This document shows, piece after piece, positions 41,695 to 51,240 of a stretch of 64,000 bases of DNA. The DNA is from Sialis fuliginosa (Eukaryota; Arthropoda; Insecta; Megaloptera; Sialidae): assembly GCA_961205875.1 (NCBI GenBank), contig OY540810.1:15252001-15316000 (forward strand), written 5' to 3'. A program made the position numbers and the translations under genes. Positions within the stretch are counted from its first letter, which is position 1, and every line of letters begins with the position of its first letter. Under the pieces are notes generated by a model. The model saw only the letters and a list, made by a program, of their open reading frames with translations. It did not search any database and had not been told where the DNA came from.

Positions 41695-41905
41695 GTTTAT
41701 GTGAATATGTTATTTTAACAGTAGGGGCTTAAAATATTACTTAATACGCATCTGGACTATTTTTTAAATTGATTGAATTAATTCCAAGGTTTTCAAATAG
41801 TTTATGTGAATATGTTATTTTAACAATAGGGGCCTAAAATATTACTTAATACGCGTCTGAACTATTTTTTAAATTGTTTAAATAATATTATTATTATATC
41901 CAAGG
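41695..41905. repeat. Tandem pair of a 105-bp unit
   Basis: GTTTATGTGAATATGTTATT starts at 41695 and again at 41800, each followed by AGGGGC-TAAAATATTACTTA and ACGC(A/G)TCTG(G/A)ACTATT. Two diverged units occur inside the palindromic element at 22798-22990. The unit seems to be the inner part of a dispersed repeat. Confidence 0.75.
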
Positions 41906-41929
41906 TTTAAAAGTATTTCAAAGTATCGA

Positions 41930-42411
41930 TTGCCACCAAAATAAATTAAATCTGATAAATCTTTTTCAAAAAATTCTGAATTTTTTTATATTCACTCGAA
42001 TGAAACTTGGCACACATACTCTACAAGGCAAATAGCATTTTGGAATATTCAACCCCAAAGGGTCGGGAGAAGCAGGGCGTGGTGTTAAATTTTTCAAATT
42101 TTAATATATTTAGGTATCTACATAACTGGGTATGATATTAAGATAAATTCGGACGAAATAGAAAAAAGATCCGAGATAAAATAATGAATAAAAACAAAAA
42201 ATAATTTAATATTTCATCCTCTATCACGAATGGAAGGTCGTAATTAGTTTCATTCGATCTAGTGGAAAAAATAGTACATAGAACCCGACATATTTACAAA
42301 AAAAAAAACAAACAAAAAACAAAAATTAACGTTTCATCCCCTGTCTTAAAATATTATTTGTGTTGCCAACTTAAAAAAAATACACAATGCGGGCAAAGCT
42401 AGGTTCGCTAG
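41930..42411 (+). mobile_element. Helitron 3' end with CCCC modules
   Basis: The segment ends AATGCGGGCAAAGCTAGGTTCG-CTAG (42408-42411) followed by T, fitting a Helitron terminus. Upstream are modules like those at 34.8-35.4 kb (TATTCACTCGAATGAAAC, AATATTCAACCCCAAAGGG, TATTTAGGTATCTACATAA). No protein is encoded. Confidence 0.6.
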
Positions 42412-42429
42412 TTTTGAATTAAATAAAAC

Positions 42430-42700
42430 ATGACTTTTTAATAAAATAAACAGTACATACAAAAACAAATATCAGACGAGTCAGTGGTGTGGGAGTGTTG
42501 GCGGGTGGGGGGAAAGGGGGAAGTTAGTCGGAGACTGTTCGACACAATTATCAACCGGAGCGACCCGTCTCGCGATAATGGCAAACAATAATTAGAATCC
42601 TCCGTTGGCGCGTGCGTGTAATTAAGAATTGTAGAGATCATCCCCCTTTTGTTTTCCCGTATCACCATCTCACGGACCTTTTGTCGCGAGTTTGTTATAT
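42430..42700. promoter_or_regulatory. GC-rich single-copy-looking block, candidate conserved noncoding element
   Basis: GTGTTGGCGGGTGGGGGG, GAGCGACCCGTCTCGCGATA and CCTCCGTTGGCGCGTGCGTG stand out from AT-rich flanks. Between them lie homeodomain-type ATAATTAG and GTAATTAAG sites and a Fox-like GCAAACAATAA. No second copy is in the window and no long frame is credible (the minus 76-codon frame is a by-product). The mixture suggests regulatory DNA, but this is inference. Confidence 0.3.
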
Positions 42701-42956
42701 TATATTTTCAGTATTTTATGTTGCCGGATTTTTCCATTATTTTATTTGTTGTACGTACGTTTCATAAAATCTGTTGCACGTTAAAGCCATCAATATATCC
42801 AGTAAACTGTTATTTATTCGGATATACAGGTTCTCCAAGATAAGCGTGAAATGCATAGGGATTTACTAAACGGTAACAGATACAGATTTGCTTAAATGAG
42901 ATGAATTATTTGTAAAGAAGGGGTGAGTATAACTACAACAAAAAATATTAATAACT

Positions 42957-43552
42957 ATAGGGGCAACTGGGGTAAAACTGAAACAAAATATAAATCTTTC
43001 ATGTTTTTGACAGTTAACGATACAAATTCATACTTTAATTTTTTCTACTAGATGCGCTTATGCATAACTATTTTAAATACTTACGTCATTTGAACTGTAC
43101 GATACAACACGGACTTTAAAAATGAAAAAAGTGTGTTTCATTTTTAACCTTTAATTTGGGAAAAAGTAAAATAGGTAAGTGAAAAAGTGAAACAGGTCTC
43201 TAATGGAAAATATTTCTCGAAAAATTAAAAGAAAAGCTACAAAGGAAACTTTGATTTATCTTCTTTGTGGCATATCAATGTGAAATTGTAACTTTAATTA
43301 ATATCTGAGCTATACAGAAAGTTATGTGCAAAGAATTAAAATTTAATGCACACGTTTTGACATCGACTAACAGGGAAATCTGTAGGGGTGACACATTAGG
43401 TGATTCATATTTTCAGGTCGCTTTAACAAACCTTTAATTATGATGTCAGTTTTTATAATTCTCCCATAAACAAATTAGTTTTTTAGTTGCAAGCTTGTTT
43501 CACTTTTACCCCATTTTTTTGGTGTTTCATATTTACCCCGCTCGACCCTATG
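42957..43552. mobile_element. MITE with ATAGGGGCAACTGGGGTAAAAC-type ends
   Basis: The left end ATAGGGGCAACTGGGGTAAA and the right end inverse ATAGGGTCGAGCGGGGTAAA are both followed by a-TGAAAC, giving about 28-bp imperfect inverted ends about 596 bp apart. CACTTTTACCCCAT and GAAAAAGTGAAACAGG words recur inside. No coding capacity. Confidence 0.6.
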
Positions 43553-44690
43553 TGGTTTAGGGGGTTTACCCAAAAATCTGAAAATTAGGAAATTTTTTAA
43601 ATGGTTCTAACTTTTTTGTCAAAGTAGATAGGTACTTTTTGTTTACGGTATCTTAATGCACTTTTTATATTGAATGGATTGGTATATTTAGAATTTATAT
43701 ATCACTTTTAGTTTCCGAGTTACAGACCCTAACTTTAGTTTTTCTTATGGGCCACTAAGTTGACTATAGTGTATTTGAACGTGTTTTTAATCTACTTTAC
43801 AACGATATGTAAGTTGTCATACTTACTATCGAAAAAAAGTAAAAACAATATTTTATTGTTTTCAAATATTAATTTATTATTATTTATTATTATGATTTTT
43901 GTTTTTCATGGCCTACTTATAAATATCACTTTTATTTAGTACTTCGACTTATTTTTTGAAAATAAATATGACACCCCGTTAACGCTTAAACTTTTTTTTG
44001 AAAACCATTTTTCAGAAATATTTTAAAAATATATATTTTTTCACAGGTGCGATTGAATGATTTTTTTTGTTTGGCATCCGGGGCGAATCACCCGACCACT
44101 CTTAGTCCGCCTCTGCATGTGTACCACCTGCATGTACTGACAAAATGAAAAAACCCCAAACACGTTGTAATATATTCATTGAATATGTTTTCTCTGTCTA
44201 TTTCACACTCAACACAAATTAAAACAACTGCACTAAATGCAAATCGAAACGAACATTTGAATAATTTTGACTTACAAAGAGAAACTGAACAAACGAAACA
44301 AGAAATGAACGTGTATTTTACTCACGGAACTTTTGTGAAAAAATGTACATCTCGAGTACCTTCTAAACACCTCGGAAATAGACCATAAAAAGAAAACCTA
44401 CTTTTTATTTAACCTACTTCATTATTTGGTATAAATTATGTGGATGCTAAAAAAAGACGCTTTTTTGTAAAAAAAATATGTTGATACAAAATTACATCGT
44501 GATAATAGGATGATTCAAAATTACTTCTATGATTTAGTGAACAACCATTTATTACGTAAAGATGATTTCCGAAATTTGACTCCCACCCCCTCCTGCCACG
44601 TAAGGATTCGTATAGTTTTACGGACCTACCCTTCTCCGCCACACAGCCTTATGTAATTAATGGACGCTCCCTTATCTATTTAAAAAGACA
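43553..44690. other. AT-rich stretch, unassigned
   Basis: CCGAGTTACAGACCCTAAC near 43719 is a common insect-repeat word. CCGGGGCGAATCACCCGACC at about 44078 looks like a transposon end. The frames at 44179-44388 and 44436-44642 show no motif. Confidence 0.3.
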
Positions 44691-44694
44691 TCTG

Positions 44695-44775
44695 CCATTG
44701 TACTTCCTCGTGCTAAATTCTGCAAAGGTAGTTAATTATCGAACTTTTAAAATAAATGTCGATAAAAACTGCCAT
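44695..44775 (+). repeat. LINE 3' tail, second copy
   Basis: TGTACTTCCTCGTGCTAAATTC and GCAAAGGTAGTTAATTATCG match the 3' untranslated region after the LINE fragment at 26430-26500. Confidence 0.6.
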
Positions 44776-44859
44776 TTAATAGCCATAATAAATAATAATA
44801 ATTCGAAATATTTCTTAATATGAGCTTGATTATAGTTTGAATATTAGAAAGTAAGGGAA

Positions 44860-45135
44860 TATTTTACTACAAAGTTGTAGTGACCCTTTTTATAAAAAAT
44901 GTTCTGTAATATGTTTATGTAACATGCGTCAGTCATGAGATATTTTGAAAAAATCAAATTTTTAGGATACCACCCCTCCCCCTCACATGATTTTTATTTG
45001 AGATAATCAACTAGTTAGACTCAACAACAAAATCAAGTTTCATCAGAATCGGTTCAGTGGTTCAAAAGTTATGGGTCTGACAAGGTGATAAGCACGGAAC
45101 AAAAAGTGTTTGTCTTGAACTGAAACGGAAATATC
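44860..45135. repeat. R1 repeat, diverged copy
   Basis: GGGAATATTTTACTACAAAG, GTAACATGCGTCAG, GGATACCACCCCTCCCCCTC, CAAGTTTCATCAGAATCGG and GAACAAAAAGTGTTTGTCTTG match 26800-27080 in order and orientation. Confidence 0.65.
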
Positions 45136-45459
45136 TGCCATGGGACTTTCTTAATAATGTTAGAAGAATGAAATTTTATATTAAGGATTAATTTTTGTCT
45201 GGCAAGACAACCACCTACATTTTAAAATGATCACTTTTGATTTATGATTTAGTCAGAAAGAATTTTTGTAAATAATTAATTAGAATCAGCCTGATTATTA
45301 AGTATAAAAAAGTTCCATGGTACCAATGGCAAGCACGTACACTGTTCAATCTCTGTAATATATATAAGAAAGTTACATGACACTCACGGCAGATATTTCT
45401 TCTTTGTTTTGAATCATTTAAAATGTAATCCAAATTTTTTTTGAAAAAATTATAGATAA

Positions 45460-45730
45460 TAATATGTATTACTTACAATTAACTTGGATATTTTTTTCTA
45501 ATTCGCACTGTTTCAGAAATAATCGACATCAGTAAACATCCGTATCTGGTTGAAAGATCGTTTTCAAAAAAAGGAGGTTTTCTTACCAGACAAAAATTAA
45601 TCTTAAATATAAAATTTTACCCTTCTACGATTTGTCGTATTTGAGTTTCAGCGTCTACAGACAGACCAACAGACACATCGTGGAAAATATAGTCAGAATA
45701 GATTCAGGGAAGGTAAAAATGAATAATTCC
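45460..45730. repeat. R2 repeat copy (reverse of the 63.6-kb copy)
   Basis: CATCCGTATCTGGTTGAAAG, ACCAGACAAAAATTAATC, TTCTACGATTTGTCGTATTT, CTACAGACAGACCAACAGAC and AATTCCATCAAAATCCAG are inverse to 63690-63900. Confidence 0.7.
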
Positions 45731-45899
45731 ATCAAAATCCAGATTTAGAAAAAAATATTGAGATTACGACATCTGTTCTCAAATTTTATTCCTTCGAAAA
45801 GTCTGACGATGAGTCATGAATCGAAAGCTCACATTAATTTTCCCTTAAATAAATTCTGACGTTTATACAATTAAGTTGTTATTATTTATATTTCATATA

Positions 45900-46022
45900 C
45901 ATTAGGTATAAGAAAGTAAAAATCAAATAGAAATTTTGAAATCGGTGAACAAAATATTTTCTGCTTTGAGAAATGGTATGCCATAGCTTCTTCTATTTCT
46001 TCGGATATGGCGAGGAAGCAAT
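45900..46022. repeat. R2 end fused to R1 end
   Basis: GGTATAAGAAAGTAAAAATC (R2 tip) runs directly into GAAATTTTGAAATCGGTGAAC and CGGATATGGCGAGGAAGCAAT (R1 end). The direct junction suggests R1 and R2 segments can be parts of one larger composite unit. Confidence 0.5.
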
Positions 46023-46421
46023 AGAATAATCATTAATCTATAGGCAATTTATTTAACTTTATACATAACACAAATTATGTATCGGTCATTTATTTTTAAC
46101 TACATCTAAAATATAGAGGCAAGTTTTTCCTTTCTAAAAAATACATATGTATGCGCACCATATACCTTCGAAAACATTTTAACTTCCTTTCGCATAAAAT
46201 ACAAACATGTGTATAAAAAAGAACTTTTTCGTGCACTCTGAAAGTTGAATGAACTTGAAAGAACTGTATTAAAGGACAAATACTGTTCAACAGTTTTAAC
46301 TCTTATGAAATATTGGAATCTTTTTTCTACTTGTTGATATAATATAAATAATTTTGGGAATAGAGAAAAAATAGGCAATATTCTATGCTTTCTAATTGTG
46401 GTAAAAATAGTCGTATAATAC

Positions 46422-46637
46422 AGGTAAATAAATAAAAATATATTTTAAAGATTGAAATCTCTACTTTTCAATGCAATCACAAATTGAATTTTCATTTTCT
46501 ACGAGGTAATGGGATTATAAAGTAAGTAAAAAAATGTATAAACTTTTTGTAGCAGCAACGTTTTCTTTGCTTTGAAATAACTCTTTGAAGAGTAGATTTC
46601 AATCTTAAAAATACTTTTTTTATTTATTTATTTACCT
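46422..46637. mobile_element. Foldback MITE, 216 bp
   Basis: AGGTAAATAAATAAAAATAT then TTTTAAAGATTGAAATCT at the left is inverted at the right as AGATTTCAATCTTAAAAATA then TTTATTTATTTACCT. The arms are about 45 bp around a 125-bp spacer. No coding capacity. Confidence 0.65.
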
Positions 46638-46844
46638 TTATTTTTACTCCAATTATAGAGCTTCCAATATTTTGATATTTTAATTGTCTTTACGAGAGTA
46701 TCATTGATCAAAAAGACAAAACAGCAACACGGTGTTTGTAAAACACTAAAAATGTATAGAGTTTGTTGCTATTTTGTCAAAAAAACACGATGTTGCTATT
46801 TTGACTTTCTGGTCCAAACATGGGTGTGTTTAATTATATAAAAC

Positions 46845-46978
46845 AAATCTTTTACACAGATATCATGGTGAAAATAGTCAAAATGGATGTTTCCATCAAA
46901 ATCCGGATTTTGAAAATAATCGGCTTTACTATTCTTATACTATAAGTATATTTCATATAGTATAAGAAAGTAAAACAA
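46845..46978. repeat. R2 repeat tip
   Basis: GATATCATGGTGAAAATAGT, CCATCAAAATCCGGATTTTG, AATCGGCTTTACTATTC and TATAGTATAAGAAAGTAAAAC match the inverse of 63605-63750. Confidence 0.7.
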
Positions 46979-47019
46979 AAAACTATTAAAATTATTCGTT
47001 TGAAATTCTATATTTAAAC

Positions 47020-47500
47020 TAAAAAAAAAATTCCATTATAACAATTATAATTATAATTTTTTTATTCAAACAATGACATAAAACTTCGAAAACAAAAATA
47101 AAATTTTTATTAAAAATGGCCATTTTCATAAATTCTACATTAACACTTAAGAATGTAATTCAATTATGTTATTAATATTATTTAGTAAGTCCATTTTCAT
47201 TATAATTAATTAAGCATTTCTAATTATTAGTTTATTCACAACACAATTAAATATTTAGCAAGTTTAGGTAATATAGAATTTACTGAGCGTTACAAAACTA
47301 CATTCAGAGCAACTGCAATTAGTACAACAACCATTACAGACTACATCAACATTTCAAATAACATAAATACTTTAAAACAATCAGCATGGAGTAAGTGAAA
47401 ATATTATAAAACTAATATACCCACTTTCCCATAAAACAATGAATGCAGCCTACACATAAGACTTTATAATCGTCATTTATTTTTAAATGAACCATTTCTG
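47020..47500. other. AT-rich stretch preceding the candidate exon
   Basis: No repeat copy is recognised; it could be intron of the gene proposed at 47587-47750. Confidence 0.25.
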
Positions 47501-47580
47501 GCCTGTTGGCTTGTAAATGCTGCGAAACCAAGTAACCATTTCAAAATTCTTGAATTTGAAATGGCCGTTGTAAAATGTTC

Positions 47581-47586
47581 ACTTAC
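47581..47586 (-). other. Splice donor of the candidate exon
   Basis: ACTTAC on the plus strand gives GTAAGT on the minus strand, directly after the last coding base. Its match to the donor consensus is the main argument that the frame is an exon. Confidence 0.5.
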
Positions 47587-47750
47587 GGTAGATATTCCGA
47601 CCCGTCGTAATCTCCCAAAACGATATTCATATCCGGGCTAGCCTTACGATTGTAATAAAACGCGCAGTGCCCCGCTTCTTTTTGTCTACAAGATCTAAAC
47701 TGTTGATTCTGCCACACAGGACCGTACTGCTTGCACTTTACAATATACCT
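47587..47750 (-). CDS. Candidate internal coding exon, unknown Cys-containing protein
   Basis: On the minus strand a frame is open for 56 codons from a TGA at 47757-47759. It ends at CTACC|GTAAGTG, a near-consensus donor (GTAAGT at 47586-47581), leaving phase 2. Third positions are GC-rich, unlike flanking DNA. The peptide includes CKQYGPVWQNQQFRSCRQKE, GHCAFYYNRKASPDMNIVL and GDYDGSEYLP, with four cysteines suggesting an extracellular or disulphide-bonded fold. A T-rich tract (TTGTTTTTTTTATTT) lies upstream; the acceptor is probably AAAG at about 47751 or GTAAAG at about 47737. I do not recognise the family. It was too short for an ordinary ORF filter. It is the best host-gene candidate in the window. 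Confidence 0.55.
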
Positions 47751-47840
47751 TTGTACTCATCAAATAAAAAAACAACTAACCTTAGATTCTAAGGTATACA
47801 AATAGTCGTAGTTATTTTAAATTTTAGTAAGTGTCTTTAA

Positions 47841-49158
47841 CCCCTTCAGACCTGATTTTTTTTTCTAAATGCAATTTTTTTTTTGAGTTATTAGGTGATT
47901 TGGAACATAATTGTTAAAAATACAAAGAATCATTTCAGTTTTTTTTTAGTTTTTTCAGCATGTTCATCTCTTTCAAAATTAAAAAATTTGTACAAAAAGT
48001 CATGATTTTACAAAAGTTAATTATCTAGCCCAAAAAAATCTTATTTAGCGTTTTGTTCAAAATCTGCGCTCTAAATATTTTATAATATCGATGTAAAATA
48101 TAAAATGATGTTCGCTTACTTGCCAACAATTTCACGCCATTTGATGCATCACCAATAATGTCTGTTTCGAATAAAAAAAAAATGGAGGTATTTTATACTA
48201 CTTTTTATAAAAAAATGTGTTTAATCCTTGTGTTAATGGATAGATACCCGTGTATCTTTTTCGAGTTCATTCGACGAGTTTTGTATGTAATTGTTTGTTT
48301 TTATTTATTTATTGTAATGCTATTTCTTGAAAAAATAAATAAATTAAAAAGCATTTGGAAGTAACAGTTATTTGGGCCTAGATTTAAACGAAAGTTGGTT
48401 AATGGATAAGGTAACCCGTCCGTTCATTCTCTCATTTATAAACCTGATTAAAATGAAATTTGGTATACGGACGTAAATTGATGAACACAGAAATTATAAA
48501 ATAAAAATACATTTTTTTGGACTCCCCTACCATAGAAAAGTGTACTCGATATTTTTTTCACTTACCCCATTGAGTGGGGTGTCTTTAGATAGGTTTATTT
48601 AAATGCAACAAAAATATTTTAGGAACTTTTGATTTTAACCATTTAGTCACGAGAACAGAAAAGAAATAAAACTATATAAGTTTATCTATTTTGTAAAAAT
48701 ATATTTATTATTTACCTTCTAAATTGAACGGATGAAACTTATTTTTGATATTGAGCAAATTTCAATCCTATACTTGCCATAATAAAAACACAACCGTTTA
48801 TATGATCGAAGATTTTACACTGATGTAAATAACATTTGCTTTCTATTTACATATTTTCGTTGATTTTAAAATGATTGTTGTAAAATAAAAAGTAAGGTCA
48901 TTAACAATAACATTAAATTTGACAGAAAAATAACATTGAAGTTTTATAATGTAAATATCATATGTATTATACAAATCATATGAAGGTACCCGGGTACCTA
49001 ATCCATTAAGCAACGTTTAAACATTTATTCATTAACACAAGGGTTAAGCTAGGGCGTACATATAGCTATAGTCACAACTTTAATATATATTAGAATATAT
49101 TCTAATTATATATTAGATATTGAAGTTCTTAGCCAGTGTACAGTAAGGTCTGAAGGGG
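47841..49158. mobile_element. 1.3-kb piggyBac-type non-autonomous element
   Basis: The ends CCCCTTCAGACCT and AGGTCTGAAGGGG are perfect inverted copies flanked by TTAA on both sides (47837-47840 and 49159-49162). Subterminal inverted similarity (CTTGTGTTAATGGATAG at about 48225 and ATTAACACAAGGG near 49035) adds support. No transposase frame remains. The interior carries a partial GGGTTCCGTAG element and the 14-bp palindrome GGTACCCGGGTACC (48985-48998). Confidence 0.75.
48405..48660 (+). mobile_element. GGGTTCCGTAG-type element, partial copy C
   Basis: AAAATGAAATTTGGTATACG, CTTACCCCATTGAGTGGGGT and TTTTAACCATTTAGTCACGA match 38400-38645 in order. The tips with TTCCGTAG are missing. It is nested in the piggyBac-type element. 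Confidence 0.65.
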
Positions 49159-49162
49159 TTAA

Positions 49163-49985
49163 GACTTTGATGATAACAGCAGTGCTATTGAAAAATGCTT
49201 ATGGTAAGTCTAAACTCTTGTCATTTATATGGTTAGAGTATTTGTATTTGATAAGTCATAACCATAGTTTTTGTCTATTGTTTGTTATACCTGTATTCAT
49301 ATATAGGTAAGTTTCGGAAATTGTATTTCATTGTAATTATTGAAAAAATGATCTACAGAAATAAATTAAAAATGAATTTTAAAACTACGAAATCTACGTT
49401 AGAAAATGTGTAGAAAGTTTAAACTTTTAAAAATGCGTTTATTGAATATCACGTTACCCATGAAGTTAACCGTACAAATAAAATCACACTCTAATAAAAT
49501 AAGTATAAACCGTATGTACCTATATTTATTTATTTACGACTCCAAAACGGTTGATCCGATTTTTGTCTGGTGTTCACTGTCATGTCGTGTAGATCCGTAC
49601 TTCTCGAAGTAAACAGGCAAGTTGTATTCTTTAGTCATGAATAGTTTCCGAACTGTGATTTTTTCCCGAGACACTATGAAATTTTTAATATGTTGATTTT
49701 TTTAATGTGTTTCTAATAACATAAAAAAATATTTCTGGCTAACTGATAAAATATAGAAAAAAATTAATGGGGCATAAACTGTAGATAATAATATTCTTTA
49801 CAACTTAAAAAAATTGACAAGATCATTATTAAAAATATGAGATTTTCTTCCTTACAATACGGTGTTAAATTCAAGGACAATAATTATGTTCACATTATTC
49901 TGATAACGCTTTACTTTTTTCAACCTACAAAAACATATTCCTTTCCACTGCTCATAATCTGGTAGTTTACTTTTATATATGCAGT
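49163..49985. other. AT-rich stretch, no gene
   Basis: The plus frame at 49406-49612 has no motif. Nothing else is recognised. Confidence 0.3.
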
Positions 49986-49987
49986 AC

Positions 49988-50221
49988 TCAAACATGTCTT
50001 GTCTTGACAGCAAACATTTTCAGAATAACGTAGCAGAAATGAAATTGCCCGAGGCCACTAGATCTCTCTCTTCTCCTCTCTGAAATTAATAGACGCCATA
50101 ATTCAGCTGTCAAATTAATCAATGCTCCGTGTAAGGGGCAAGGTTCTACAACGATAATATGCTCTTTGTTATCATTGTCTGTCGGTACAAAGGATATCTG
50201 CAGTTGAAGGTGTACGAACAT
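49988..50221 (-). other. Unrecognised 77-codon frame from ATG
   Basis: The frame MFVHLQLQISFVPTDNDNKE...LNLTAELWRLLISERRRERS-type product starts at a true ATG and has less biased composition than neighbouring frames. There is no promoter, splice site or family match, and the Arg-rich part derives from a (tctc)n tract on the plus strand. It is probably chance or a transposon relic. Confidence 0.15.
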
Positions 50222-50439
50222 CCACCCAATATTTCACCAAACATTTTTGTTCTATTTCAAAGAAGATATTGGATATTGGATATATAACGTATACAAAACT
50301 GATTTGCTATCACTTATATTAATTACAGTTTTGCGGGGACTTTTCGGTTATCTAATGGGCATTAGCTCAATTTTTAATTATACAAGATTATTAACAACGG
50401 ATGTAAAAATCTTTAACAGTGTAAACATATATATATAAA

Positions 50440-50600
50440 CAGTGTCTGGGAATTCTTCTTGAGGGAGCTACAGCCCTTCAAAAAGTATTAGTTTTTATTT
50501 AATACCTAGATAACTCATTGTGATACAGTTATGAAAGATAATCTGTTTAATATTGATAAGTGTTCCCGATTTTCATTTATTGACCAATAATTATTTAGCA
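50440..50600. repeat. Repeat T fragment
   Basis: CTTGAGGGAGCTACAG, GTATTAGTTTTTATTTAATA, CATTGTGATACAGTTATG and CCAATAATTATTTAG match 11490-11665 in order. Confidence 0.6.
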
Positions 50601-50629
50601 AAAAGGCGTATGTGGTAAATAAAGATAAG

Positions 50630-51240
50630 AAATGGGTGTGACTGTGTCGGGATGCACAGTCGAGGGATTCACGTGAATACGTTCCAAATTCAAAGTTGCG
50701 CGGTGGGGTTAGATAAAACAAAGACTTATGATGTGTTTGCGCCGTCGTTACTTTCGTATTTTGGTGTGCTCTGTACTTCCTGACTTCCTGACCCTTTCAG
50801 TTAATGATTATAGTATATTTTCCGATAGTTGCTAATGCGCTCTTTCTAATGTGCGCCTTTTATATTTCATACTGGCTTTTGCGCGTGTTTTAGCTGACAT
50901 TATAATTTATTTTTATTACTATATAAATTTTCTCACTAACTAAAACTGGTTCAATGTTTTTATTTGACTTGCACCTGGTAGATTTAATCGAGATCTATAA
51001 CTGATTGTAAATTTACACTAGCGCGCAAAATGATCGCTGCGTGTTTAGCCCCCCTTCGCCCGTACCGCATTTCTGCGGAGGTAGCTCAGTGTTTAATGCG
51101 TACGAACGAATACGCTGGTTAGAATGATAGGTACCAAAATTATTCTAGTCGAACTTTTAGTTTCTGAGTTACTTAATGGTTTTAGATCATCCTGAAAACG
51201 TTACATCAAGTTTCTGAAATACCCAGTATCTGCTGGCGTG
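50630..51240. repeat. Long inverted arm, left
   Basis: This arm is the inverse of about 55735-56320. Shared words include GTGACTGTGTCGGGATGCAC, ACGCGTGTTTTAGCTGACAT-like text, CCCGTACCGCATTT, TGCGGAGGTAGCTCAGT and GTTTCTGAGTTACTTAATGG. Relative to the right arm it lacks about 50 bases (the GAGCAGCTAGCATG segment). A third, partial copy is at 60930-61140. No long frame. The family may be a large non-autonomous element, about 5.7 kb if both arms belong to one unit. Confidence 0.65.
51067..51135 (+). repeat. tRNA-like (SINE-head-like) segment within the arm
   Basis: GCGGAGGTAGCTCAGTGTTT resembles a tRNA acceptor and D-arm with an A box, and GGTTAGAATGA 35 bases on resembles a weakened B box. 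The right arm has the inverse (GCGGAGTTAGCTCAGTATTT and GGTTAGAATGA). The A-to-B spacing is about 10 bases short and no cloverleaf is evident, so it is not a functional tRNA gene. Descent from a tRNA-derived SINE is possible. Confidence 0.25.

Noticed and set aside
48985-48998. GGTACCCGGGTACC as a regulatory operator
   Set aside because: It is a 14-bp perfect palindrome but lies in the subterminal part of a piggyBac-type element, so element structure is the simpler explanation.
51067-51135. Functional tRNA gene
   Set aside because: A-box and B-box words are present but the spacing is too short, the B box is altered and no cloverleaf pairs can be drawn.
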